Below, piece by piece: positions 17,042 through 24,921 of a DNA stretch of 64,000 nucleotides. The first letter of the stretch is position 1. Each line of letters starts with the position of its first letter. Made by a program: the position numbers and the translations under genes. Source of the DNA: Streptomyces morookaense (GTDB lineage: Bacteria; Actinomycetota; Actinomycetes; Streptomycetales; Streptomycetaceae); assembly GCF_013030945.1 (NCBI RefSeq), contig NZ_JABBXF010000041.1, positions 1-64,000 of the forward strand, read 5' to 3'. A model generated the notes under the pieces. It saw only the letters and a program-made list of their open reading frames with translations. It searched no databases and had not been told where the DNA came from.

Positions 17042-17262
17042 GGGGCGCGGGGCTGTGTCGATATGCGGCTCCGCCGCGTGGGCGCGACCAGTTGCGCCCC
17101 CGTCAGGGGCGCGGGGAACTGCGCGACTAGCCCCCACCGGCCCGCAGCCGAGGCACAACCCAGGGGGTCCGGGGCGCAGCCCCGAGCACCTCGACCGCAG
17201 GCGCGTCGTGGTCGCTCGCGCAGTTCCCCGCGCCCCTGACGGGGCGCGAGGCCCCCGCAGGG
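17041..17262. repeat. GC-rich intergenic palindromic repeat, two units
   Basis: This fills the gap between the convergent response regulator and nadA. The first block (about 17041-17093) matches 4121-4182 inverted. The second is a palindrome with GGAACTGCGCGA at 17115-17126 and TCGCGCAGTTCC at 17216-17227, with GCGCCCC/GGGGCGC-type hairpins on the outside. I see no gene; the hairpins could terminate both transcripts. Confidence 0.8.
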
Positions 17263-17263
17263 G

Positions 17264-18442
17264 TTACGGCAGGGCCAGCATCCGCTCCAGCGCCAGCTTC
17301 GAGAAGCTGGCGACCTCCGGATCCACCTCGATCCGGTTCACCACCTTGCCGTCCGCCAAGGACTCCAGCGCCCACACCAGGTGCGGCAGGTCGATGCGGT
17401 TCATCGTCGAGCAGAAGCACACCGTGCGGTCGAGGAAGACGATCTCCTTGCCCTCGTCCGCGAACCGGTTCGCGAGCCGCCGGACCAGGTTCAGCTCGGT
17501 GCCGATGGCCCACTTGGAGCCGGCGGGGGCGGCCTCCAGCGTCTTGATGATGTACTCCGTCGAGCCGACGTGGTCGGCCGCGGCCACCACCTCGTGGCGG
17601 CACTCGGGGTGCACCAGGACATTGACGCCGGGGATGCGCTCGCGCACGTCGTTCACCGAGTCCAGCGAGAAGCGGCCGTGCACCGAGCAGTGGCCGCGCC
17701 ACAGGATCATCTTCGCGCCGCGCAGCTCCTCGGCCGTCAGGCCGCCGTTCGGCTTGTGCGGGTTGTAGAGGACGCAGTCCTCCAGCGACATGCCCAGGTC
17801 GCGCACGGCGGTGTTGCGCCCGAGGTGCTGGTCCGGCAGGAAAAGGACCTTCTCGCCCTGCTCGAACGCCCAGTTGAGGGCCCGCTCCGCATTGGACGAG
17901 GTGCAGATCGTGCCGCCGTGCTTGCCGGTGAAGGCCTTGATGTCGGCGGAGGAGTTCATGTACGAGACGGGGACGGTGACGTCCGCGATGCCCGCCTCGG
18001 TCAGGACGTCCCAGCACTCGGCGACCTGCTCGGCGGTGGCCATGTCGGCCATCGAGCAGCCGGCCGCGAGGTCCGGCAGGACGACCTGCTGGCCGTCGTG
18101 GGTCAGGATGTCCGCGGACTCGGCCATGAAGTGCACGCCGCAGAAGACGATGTACTCGGCGTCGGGCCGGGCGGCGGCCTCGCGCGCGAGCTTGAAGGAG
18201 TCGCCGGTGACGTCGGCGAACTCGATGACCTCGTCGCGCTGGTAGTGGTGGCCGAGGACGAAGACCTTGTCCCCGAGCTTCGCCTTGGCCGCCCGGGCGC
18301 GCTCCACCAGGTCCGGGTCGGACGGTGCCGGCAGATCGCCGGGGCACTCCACACCGCGCTCGCTGCGCGGGTCGGCCTCGCGGCCGAGGAGCAGGAGGGC
18401 GAGCGGGGTGGGCTGGACATCCAAAGGCTGGGCGGTGGTCAC
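17264..18442 (-). CDS. nadA: Quinolinate synthase A
   Basis: [4Fe-4S] enzyme that condenses iminoaspartate with dihydroxyacetone phosphate to quinolinate in NAD synthesis. The product is 392 residues, in the long NadA class. Motifs include VLGHHYQRDEVIEFAD, FCGVHFMAESADIL, HPECRHEV and VCFCSTMNRIDLPHL, and the conserved cysteines that bind the cluster are present. GTG 18442 lies 8 nt after AAAGGG; an in-frame GTG at 18451 is too close to that site. nadB and nadC are not adjacent. The upstream region has a palindromic operator set described separately. Confidence 0.94.
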   Translation of the reverse strand: MTTAQPLDVQPTPLALLLLGREADPRSERGVECPGDLPAPSDPDLVERARAAKAKLGDKVFVLGHHYQRDEVIEFADVTGDSFKLAREAAARPDAEYIVFCGVHFMAESADILTHDGQQVVLPDLAAGCSMADMATAEQVAECWDVLTEAGIADVTVPVSYMNSSADIKAFTGKHGGTICTSSNAERALNWAFEQGEKVLFLPDQHLGRNTAVRDLGMSLEDCVLYNPHKPNGGLTAEELRGAKMILWRGHCSVHGRFSLDSVNDVRERIPGVNVLVHPECRHEVVAAADHVGSTEYIIKTLEAAPAGSKWAIGTELNLVRRLANRFADEGKEIVFLDRTVCFCSTMNRIDLPHLVWALESLADGKVVNRIEVDPEVASFSKLALERMLALP

Positions 18443-18502
18443 GTCACGCACCCTTTCTGTTCTGCGGACGGCCGCTCTGCGCTGTGCAGCAGTCGGCGTT
18501 GT

Positions 18503-18572
18503 CGTCAATTTGACGCTATCTATCATAACTGCTTCGCGTCACTTTGACGATGGTGATTGCGTCGATGTGACG
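18503..18572. promoter_or_regulatory. Putative operators around the nadA promoter
   Basis: Two near-identical 13-bp inverted repeats, CGTCAATTTGACG (18503-18515, perfect arms) and CGTCACTTTGACG (18537-18549, one mismatch), have centres 34 bp apart. A third, weaker site, CGTCGATGTGACG, is at 18560-18572. Between the first two, reading toward nadA, TATGAT (complement of 18522-18527) is a plausible -10. The sites would bracket that promoter and fit a dimeric repressor responding to NAD or niacin status. The regulator is not identified. Confidence 0.5.
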
Positions 18573-18703
18573 CATTCCCGTTCGCGGGCCGGGTGTGCGA
18601 GCATGAAAGCCGGTGAAGTCACCATCAGGACCCGGAATGAATCCGGGACGGCAGCGGTTGCAGGCGACGCAAGCATCCGCAGAAGAACCCGGGAGTGAAG
18701 CAG

Positions 18704-19060
18704 ATGTCCGTTCAGGACGAGAAGACCACGGTGAGCGACGGCATCCTCCTGTCCGACGCCGCTGCGGCCAAGGTCAAGGCCCTGCTGGAGCAGGAAGGCC
18801 GTGACGACCTCGCGCTGCGCGTCGCCGTCCAGCCCGGCGGCTGCTCCGGTCTGCGTTACCAGCTCTTCTTCGACGAGCGCTCGCTCGACGGCGACGTCGT
18901 CAAGGACTTCGACGGCGTCAAGGTCGTCACCGACCGCATGAGCGCCCCCTACCTGGGCGGCGCCTCGATCGACTTCGTCGACACCATCGAGAAGCAGGGC
19001 TTCACGATCGACAACCCGAACGCGACCGGTTCCTGCGCCTGCGGCGACTCCTTCAGCTGA
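18704..19060 (+). CDS. A-type iron-sulfur carrier (HesB/IscA/ErpA family)
   Basis: Small Fe-S cluster carrier. The product is 118 residues. The three conserved cysteines are present in GGCSGLRY and SCACGDSF at the C-terminus. The N-terminus (MSVQDEKTTVSDG) is slightly extended. GGGAG lies 8 nt before the ATG at 18704. It is divergent from nadA, whose product needs a [4Fe-4S] cluster, so delivery to NadA is an attractive but unproven link. ErpA-like naming is possible. Confidence 0.93.
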   Translation: MSVQDEKTTVSDGILLSDAAAAKVKALLEQEGRDDLALRVAVQPGGCSGLRYQLFFDERSLDGDVVKDFDGVKVVTDRMSAPYLGGASIDFVDTIEKQGFTIDNPNATGSCACGDSFS

Positions 19061-19078
19061 CAGGCCTCCTCGCCGTAC

Positions 19079-19112
19079 GAAGGCGGTGCCCCCGGACGGG
19101 GGCACCGCCTTC
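19079..19112. terminator. Bidirectional terminator, 15-bp stem
   Basis: GAAGGCGGTGCCCCC at 19079-19093 pairs perfectly with the complement at 19098-19112 around a GGAC tetraloop. It lies between the convergent Fe-S carrier gene and the next minus-strand gene. The 3' side continues CGCTCTTTCG, a weak pyrimidine tail. Confidence 0.8.
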
Positions 19113-19123
19113 GCTCTTTCGTG

Positions 19124-20641
19124 CTAGGCCTGGCGCAGCGTCCCGCCCGTCGTCTCGTCCACGACCTTCCGGTCGTCCAGCGGCTTGTCCAGCGTCACCG
19201 GCAGATCCCACTGCTTGAGCATCATCACGCAGGGCCGGCCCGGGTTCTTCTCCGTGCCGGTGACCTTCACCGACACCGTGGAACCGGACTCCTTGTCCGT
19301 CACCGCATAGGTGTTGCAGACCCCGCCCCAGAAGTGCAGGACGAGCTTCTTCCCGTCGTCCCCGGCGGTGCTGTACGAGTCGACGCGCATCGACCGGGTC
19401 CGCGGCGTCCCCGTCGGGGCGGGCGTACGGGACGGCGAGGGCGCGGCGACGAACTTCGGGTCCACCGCGGGCTGGGCGACGGTGACCGTCGCTCCGCCGC
19501 CGCCCGGCAGCTGCACGCTGAACAGCCACGACGGCACCAGTGCCGGCCGCCCCGCCACGGACTGCGCCGACAGCCCGAACTCGGCCCCGCGCACCGTCGC
19601 GGGCTCCGCCTTCGACGGCGTGCCCGGGCACGGCGGCGTCCCGTCGGCATCGGCGCCCTTGGGCAGCGGGGTCATCGTCCGGCAGCCGCCGGGCCCCGGA
19701 CGGCCGGTCCCCGCGCCCTTGTTGAGCGCGTCGAGCGCCTGCTGGGCGCTGACGACGGGATATCCGGCGCCCTTCTCCGGCAGCTCCAACTGCCCGCTGC
19801 CCTGCGTCACTTGCCCGTCCGAGCCCACCTGGAGGGTGGTCCGCCAGCCGTAGGAGGGCAGGGAGTTGAGCACCGGGTCGGCGCTGACCGTCCGTATCGC
19901 GCCGAACGTCCGTTGCGCGTCCACCTTCGCGCCGTCCTGGCCCAGCGCCTTCAGCACGGGCGCCGCCGCGCTCTTCGCCTTGTCCTCCGGCACCGGGCCC
20001 GTGGCCGCCGGGTCCGGGGAGGGGGCCGCGCCGTCACGGAAGGACGGGCAGGTCACCGGGGGAACGTCCTTGCCCTCCTGCTGCGGCCCCGCGCCCGGCG
20101 GGTGCTCGCAGTGGGTGCCGCCCGGGGTGCCGTACCGCGTGAACGACCAGTCGCCCGGCGCCTGTTGGTGCACCTGGAGCGTGGGACCCGAGGCGTCGGG
20201 AGTGCCCCCGACCGTCCAGACACCGTTCGTCAGCCGGGGCGTGCCCTGCACCTTGAGCGCCGTGGCCAGCGCCGTCACCTCGTCGCGCGTCACCTCGCGC
20301 CCGGGCAGGTAGACGGGCGCGCTGTGCGGCCCGTCGGGGAGCTTGCCCGCCGCGCGGTAGTGGACGCCGTGGGGATCCGGCTCGCCCACCGCGATGCCCT
20401 GCTGCGGACCGCCGCCGGGCTGCCCGTAGCCGTCCAGGGCCAGCGGCGGAGGGGAAGAGCTGTCGCCGGACCCGCCGGACCGGTCCGCGCCGCCGCCGTC
20501 CGTCGCGGTGGACGCCCAGTACGCGCCCCCTCCTCCGGCCAGCAGCACGGCCGCGGCCACCGATGCGACCGCCAGCGGCGAGTGCTTGCGCCGCGGTTTC
20601 TCGGGGGTGCTGCCGGGAGTGGCGCCCTCGGTGCTCACCAC
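19124..20641 (-). CDS. Membrane-anchored hypothetical protein
   Basis: The product is 505 residues. A short basic N-terminus (EKPRRKHS) precedes one membrane helix near residues 22-42; the rest is predicted extracytoplasmic, Gly/Pro/Ser-rich at first. Pairs of cysteines (GGCRTM, PPCPGTPS, GVCNTYA, GRPCVMML) may form disulfides. I do not recognise an enzymatic domain. GGAG precedes tandem GTG codons at 20641 and 20638; the second has the better spacing. Probably a surface protein. Confidence 0.85.
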   Translation of the reverse strand: MVSTEGATPGSTPEKPRRKHSPLAVASVAAAVLLAGGGGAYWASTATDGGGADRSGGSGDSSSPPPLALDGYGQPGGGPQQGIAVGEPDPHGVHYRAAGKLPDGPHSAPVYLPGREVTRDEVTALATALKVQGTPRLTNGVWTVGGTPDASGPTLQVHQQAPGDWSFTRYGTPGGTHCEHPPGAGPQQEGKDVPPVTCPSFRDGAAPSPDPAATGPVPEDKAKSAAAPVLKALGQDGAKVDAQRTFGAIRTVSADPVLNSLPSYGWRTTLQVGSDGQVTQGSGQLELPEKGAGYPVVSAQQALDALNKGAGTGRPGPGGCRTMTPLPKGADADGTPPCPGTPSKAEPATVRGAEFGLSAQSVAGRPALVPSWLFSVQLPGGGGATVTVAQPAVDPKFVAAPSPSRTPAPTGTPRTRSMRVDSYSTAGDDGKKLVLHFWGGVCNTYAVTDKESGSTVSVKVTGTEKNPGRPCVMMLKQWDLPVTLDKPLDDRKVVDETTGGTLRQA

Positions 20642-20737
20642 ATCGCTCCTTCGCTCCGCTCAATGTGTGTACTGCCGTGTCCTCTGTGAAGGGGACGGCG
20701 CTTGGACGGAGCGCAGGAGCGAGCGGTTCCACCCGGG

Positions 20738-20959
20738 TCAGTCGCCGTATTCCGACATCCCGTCCAGCAGCCGGGCCGAGGCCGCCGGGACGGAGACCCC
20801 GTGGATGGCGGAGAGCGGGGTGTGCCGCCGGGCGGGGGCGGGGCGGGGGGTCCGGGCGCCGGGCCAGTGCGGTGCCATGCGGGCGCAGTCCCTGCGCAGC
20901 TCGTCGAGCGACTCGGGCTCGGGGGTGTGCTGCGTGACGTCCTTCACAGTCTTCGGCAT
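20738..20959 (-). CDS. Small hypothetical protein, 73 residues
   Basis: A 73-residue open frame starts at ATG 20959 (MPKTVKDVTQHTPEPESLDELRRDC). It has a helical acidic N-terminal third and a Pro/Arg-rich C-terminal part. The codon bias is that of a coding frame and I recall similar short proteins in Streptomyces, but no motif or clear ribosome site supports it strongly. It lies alone between the membrane-anchored protein and the kinase. Confidence 0.5.
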   Translation of the reverse strand: MPKTVKDVTQHTPEPESLDELRRDCARMAPHWPGARTPRPAPARRHTPLSAIHGVSVPAASARLLDGMSEYGD

Positions 20960-21133
20960 ATCCGCACCGTACGCACGCGGTGCCGCTGCGAGAAAGAGCT
21001 ACTAATAGGTAGATTTGCCCACCCAGTGGCGAGAATCGGACCCTCTTGTCCGGAGGCCTCCACCCGGTAACGTGGTGTGGCTCTTTCTGTTTTTCTCGTT
21101 ATGTCACCTCGCCCCGCAGGGAGCAGACCCGTC

Positions 21134-22108
21134 GTGCGTATCGCTGTCACCGGCTCCATCGCCACCGACCATCTGATGACCTTCCCCGGCCGCTTCGCCG
21201 ACCAGCTCGTGGCGGACCAGCTGCACACGGTCTCCCTCTCCTTCCTCGTCGACGAGCTCGACGTCCGCCGCGGCGGAGTGGGCCCCAACATCTGCTTCGG
21301 CATGGGCGTCCTCGGCCTGCGCCCGATCCTGGTCGGCGCGGCGGGCGCGGACTTCGCCGACTACCGCGCCTGGCTGGACCGGCACGGGGTGGACACCGAC
21401 TCCGTCCACATCTCCGAGGTCCTGCACACCGCGCGCTTCGTGTGCACCACGGACACCGACCACAACCAGATCGCCTCCTTCTACACCGGCGCCATGAGCG
21501 AGGCCCGGCAGATCGAGCTGCAGCCCGTCGCCGACCGGGTCGGCGGCCTGGACCTGGTGCTGATCGGCGCCGACGACCCCGAGGCGATGCTGCGCCACAC
21601 CGAGGAGTGCCGCACCCGCGGCATCCCGTTCGCGGCCGACCCCTCGCAGCAGCTGGCCCGGATGGACGGCGACGACATCCGCCAGCTGGTCGAGGGCGCC
21701 GCGTACCTGTTCACCAACGAGTACGAGAAGGCGCTCATCGAGTCCAAGACGGGCTGGACGGGCGACGAGATCCTCGCCAAGGTCGGCACCCGCATCACCA
21801 CCCTGGGCGCGCGCGGCGTGCGCATCGAGAGCGCGGGCGGCCCGACCGTCGAGGTCGGCTGCGCCCAGGAGGAGGCCAAGGTCGACCCGACCGGCGTGGG
21901 CGACGCGTTCCGCGCCGGCTTCCTCGCCGGCCTGACCTGGGAGCTCTCGCAGGAGCGGGCGGCGCAGCTGGGCTGCATGCTGGCGACGCTCGTCATCGAG
22001 ACGCTGGGCACGCAGGAATACGAGCTGCGGCGCGGCCACTTCATGGAGCGCTTCGCGAAGGCCTACGGCGACACGGCGGCCGCCGAGGTGCAGGCCCACC
22101 TGGGCTGA
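21134..22108 (+). CDS. PfkB-family carbohydrate/nucleoside kinase
   Basis: Ribokinase-fold kinase. The product is 324 residues. The N-terminal glycine motif is RRGGVGPNICFGMGVLG near residue 44, and the C-terminal signature with catalytic Asp is DPTGVGDAFRAGF. The NQIASFYTGAMSEA stretch resembles adenosine kinase-like members of actinobacteria. The substrate cannot be fixed from sequence: ribose, adenosine or another sugar. GTG 21134 is preferred from the family N-terminus (RIAVTGSIATDHL). It is followed by repeat DNA. Confidence 0.9.
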   Translation: MRIAVTGSIATDHLMTFPGRFADQLVADQLHTVSLSFLVDELDVRRGGVGPNICFGMGVLGLRPILVGAAGADFADYRAWLDRHGVDTDSVHISEVLHTARFVCTTDTDHNQIASFYTGAMSEARQIELQPVADRVGGLDLVLIGADDPEAMLRHTEECRTRGIPFAADPSQQLARMDGDDIRQLVEGAAYLFTNEYEKALIESKTGWTGDEILAKVGTRITTLGARGVRIESAGGPTVEVGCAQEEAKVDPTGVGDAFRAGFLAGLTWELSQERAAQLGCMLATLVIETLGTQEYELRRGHFMERFAKAYGDTAAAEVQAHLG

Positions 22109-22114
22109 GGCTGT

Positions 22115-22310
22115 ACGGGGCGCCCCGTAAGGGGCGCGGGGAACTGCGCGACCAGCCCCCACCGGCCCGCAGCCGACGCACTGACCCAGGAGGCCCGGGT
22201 CGCAGCCCCGAGCACCTCGCCTGCAGGCGCGTCGTGGCCGATCGCGCAGTTCCTCCCCCAGCTACCGCTGGGAGGTGCCCCCAGCGCCCCTTCGGGGCGC
22301 CGTGGTGCCG
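22115..22310. repeat. GC-rich intergenic palindromic repeat, complete copy
   Basis: It lies between the convergent kinase and aminotransferase/TusA genes. It has GGAACTGCGCGA at 22139-22150 and TCGCGCAGTTCC at 22242-22253, with outer CGCCCC/GGGGCG hairpins. Its right end carries the CCCCAGCTACCGCTGGG block followed by GCCCCTTCGGGGC, as at 37740-37800. No gene is seen in this gap. Confidence 0.8.
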
Positions 22311-22316
22311 GCCCCG

Positions 22317-23699
22317 TCAGGAGCGGCGGCGTACCGTGTACGCCACGCCGCCCGGCACCGGCCGTTCCCCCACATACTCCTGCCCCCGCATCTCGCACCA
22401 TGCCGGGATGTCCAGCCGGGCGGCCTCGTCGTCGGAGAGCACGGTCACCAGCCCGCCGACCGGAGCATCTCCGAAGGCCCGCGCCAGCTCGATCACCGGG
22501 ATCGGGCACCGCTTGCCCAGCGAGTCGACGACCAGTTCCCCTTCCCCGGAAGGGGAACCCGCACCGGCGGCCGGCGCGCCCAGCGCCCCCCGCACCTCCG
22601 CGACCACGCCCGGCAGCACCCCCAGGAACCGGTCGACCTCCTCCGGGGCCGTCCCCCGCGGCAGCGAGACCCGTACGTTCCCCTCGGTGAGCACCCCCAT
22701 CGCCCGCAGCACATGACTCGGGGTCAGTGTGCTGGACGTACACGACGAACCGGACGAAACCGAGAAGCCCTCGCGGTCCAGCGCGTGCAGCAGCGCCTCC
22801 CCGTCCACGTACAGGCACGAGAACGTGACCAGGTGCGGCAGCCGGCGCGCCGGATCGCCGACGACCTCGACGTCCGGCACGAGTTCCGGGACCCGGGCCC
22901 GGATCCGGTCCACCAATGCCCGCAGCCGCGCGGCCTCTTCGGCCGCCTCCTGGCGGACGGCCCGCAGCGACGCCGCCGCCGCGACGACCGCCGGCAGGTC
23001 GGGGAAGCCCGGCGCGCGCCCCGACTCCCTTTCGTCCACGGGGTGCTGAGGGGCGTACCGCACTCCCTTGCGCACGGCCAGCAGGCCGACCCCGGACGGG
23101 CCGCCCCACTTGTGCGCACTCGCCGTCAGCAGCGACCAGCCGCCCCCGACCGGTTCCCAGCCCAGCGACTGGGCCGCGTCCACCAGCAGCGGCACCCCCG
23201 CCTCCCGGCAGGCCTCGGCCACTTCGGCCACCGGCTGCACCGTCCCCACCTCGTGGTTGGCGGACTGCAGCACCGCCAGCGCGGTGTCCGGCCGCAGCGC
23301 CGCCGCGTACGCGCCCGCGCCCACCCGGCCCGTCCGGTCGACCGCCACTTCGGTGACCGTCCCGCCCGCTGCTTCATGCACGGCGGCGGAGTGCAGGACG
23401 GCCGAGTGCTCCACGGCGGACACCACCAGGTGCCGCCCGGCCCGGCGCCGCCCGGCGAGGGCGCCGGCAATTCCGTCGTGCAGGGCCCGTGTCCCCGAAG
23501 GAGTGAAGACCAGTTCGTCCGGGCGGCAGCCGACGGCATCCGCCGCGGCCTCGCGCGCCGCGTCGAGCAGCAACCGGGCCCGGCGGCCCTCCCTGTAGAG
23601 GCGGGCCGGATCGGCCCAGCCCTCGTCGAGGGCGGCCAGCAGCGCCTGGCGCGCGACGGGGTGCAGGGGAGCGGCGGAAGCGGCGTCGAAGTACGGCAC
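22317..23699 (-). CDS. Class V aminotransferase (cysteine desulfurase-like) fused to TusA
   Basis: The product is 460 residues. Residues 1 to about 370 form a NifS/IscS-like PLP fold: PYFDAASAAP at the start, PLP lysine in TASAHKWGGPSG, catalytic cysteine region SSGSSCTSSTLTPSHVL. Residues 385-460 are a TusA/SirA domain with the sulfur-accepting cysteine in SLGKRCPIPV. This would be a one-chain desulfurase plus sulfur relay. GTG 23699 is chosen; GTG 23708 is also possible, and neither has a clear ribosome site. The acceptor pathway (tRNA thiolation, molybdopterin) is unknown. Confidence 0.9.
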   Translation of the reverse strand: MPYFDAASAAPLHPVARQALLAALDEGWADPARLYREGRRARLLLDAAREAAADAVGCRPDELVFTPSGTRALHDGIAGALAGRRRAGRHLVVSAVEHSAVLHSAAVHEAAGGTVTEVAVDRTGRVGAGAYAAALRPDTALAVLQSANHEVGTVQPVAEVAEACREAGVPLLVDAAQSLGWEPVGGGWSLLTASAHKWGGPSGVGLLAVRKGVRYAPQHPVDERESGRAPGFPDLPAVVAAAASLRAVRQEAAEEAARLRALVDRIRARVPELVPDVEVVGDPARRLPHLVTFSCLYVDGEALLHALDREGFSVSSGSSCTSSTLTPSHVLRAMGVLTEGNVRVSLPRGTAPEEVDRFLGVLPGVVAEVRGALGAPAAGAGSPSGEGELVVDSLGKRCPIPVIELARAFGDAPVGGLVTVLSDDEAARLDIPAWCEMRGQEYVGERPVPGGVAYTVRRRS

Positions 23700-23847
23700 G
23701 GAGCACACGCTAGCGTGCAGGTCGCACGTTGTGCGGAGGCCATCTGACGGTCCGCCGGACGGCCCCGGATCAGCAGATTCCGCCTCTTCGGGTAGTGACG
23801 CGGCGCGTTGGGTACCCTCCCCGCGCGGCCCCAAATAGCGTCCAGTA

Positions 23848-23876
23848 GGGTTTGGTCCGCATAAACATCCAAACCC
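23848..23876. promoter_or_regulatory. Inverted repeat upstream of ctaC
   Basis: GGGTTTGG (23848-23855) and CCAAACCC (23869-23876) flank a 13-nt AT-richer spacer about 80 nt before the ctaC start. It could be an operator or an RNA hairpin in the leader. The gap 23700-23955 has no gene and must hold the ctaC promoter and that of the minus-strand aminotransferase. Confidence 0.4.
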
Positions 23877-23955
23877 CTGCCCGCAGCGGGCCGGCGACCG
23901 ACCAGCGAGACGGCCGTTGCCGACCGCACGGGCGAGACTCTCGGGAAGGCGCTAC

Positions 23956-24921
23956 GTGAGTCCCAACGGCTCCGACCGCTCGTCGCGGCGCCCGGTGCGG
24001 CGGAAGCTGCTGCAGGCGCTGGCCGCGGGCGCTGTCCTGGCGACCGCCACCGGTTGCACATCCAAGGACTTCCCCCGCCTCGGAATGCCCACTCCCGTCA
24101 CGGAAGAGGCGCCGCGGATCCTCTCCCTGTGGCAGGGCTCCTGGGCCGCCGCCCTCGCGGTCGGCGTTCTGGTGTGGGGCCTGATCCTGTGGAGCGTCGT
24201 CTTCCACCGGCGCAGCCGCACCAAGGTGCAGGTCCCCCCGCAGACCCGGTACAACATGCCCATCGAGGCGCTGTACACCGTGGTCCCGATCATCATCGTG
24301 TCGGTGCTCTTCTACTTCACCGCGCGTGACGAGAACAAGCTCCTGACCAACCCCGCGAAGCCGAAGCACGTGGTCAACGTGGTGGGCTTCCAGTGGAGCT
24401 GGGCGTTCAACTACCTCGAGAACGTCGACGGCCAGCCGGCCGGCCGGCCGCTGCGCGAGGTCAAGGAGCTGGACGCGATTCCGGACCGGTTCCTGGACAA
24501 GGCCCCGGCCAACGCCGGCGGTGTCTACGACATCGGCGTCCCGGGCACCCGGAACCCGCAGACCAACAACCCGGGCCCGACGCTGTGGCTGCCCAAGGGC
24601 GAGACGGTGGAGTTCGTCCTCACCTCGCGGGACGTCATCCACTCCTTCTGGGTCGTGCCGTTCCTGATGAAGCAGGACGTCATCCCGGGCCACACCAACA
24701 GCTTCACGGTGACCCCGAACCGCGAGGGCACCTTCATGGGCAAGTGCGCCGAGCTCTGCGGCCAGGACCACTCCCGGATGCTCTTCAACGTCAAGGTCGT
24801 CTCTCCTGAGCGGTACAAGGCGCACCTGAAGGAGCTCGCGGCCAAGGGCCAGACCGGTTACCAGCCGGCGGGCATCGCGCAGACGGATCACGCGAAGAAC
24901 GCGGAGACCAAGAACAAGTGA
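23956..24921 (+). CDS. ctaC: Cytochrome c oxidase subunit II
   Basis: CuA-bearing subunit of the aa3 oxidase. The product is 321 residues. An N-terminal lipoprotein-type signal ends at ATATGCTS. Two membrane helices follow (near 55-78 and 95-115), then the cupredoxin domain with ligands in GKCAELCGQDHSRM. Trp-rich VVGFQWSWAFNY is the electron-entry region. The actinobacterial insertion between the helices and the CuA site is present. GTG 23956 follows GGAAGG. ctaD begins inside its stop codon, so translation is coupled. Confidence 0.95.
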   Translation: MSPNGSDRSSRRPVRRKLLQALAAGAVLATATGCTSKDFPRLGMPTPVTEEAPRILSLWQGSWAAALAVGVLVWGLILWSVVFHRRSRTKVQVPPQTRYNMPIEALYTVVPIIIVSVLFYFTARDENKLLTNPAKPKHVVNVVGFQWSWAFNYLENVDGQPAGRPLREVKELDAIPDRFLDKAPANAGGVYDIGVPGTRNPQTNNPGPTLWLPKGETVEFVLTSRDVIHSFWVVPFLMKQDVIPGHTNSFTVTPNREGTFMGKCAELCGQDHSRMLFNVKVVSPERYKAHLKELAAKGQTGYQPAGIAQTDHAKNAETKNK

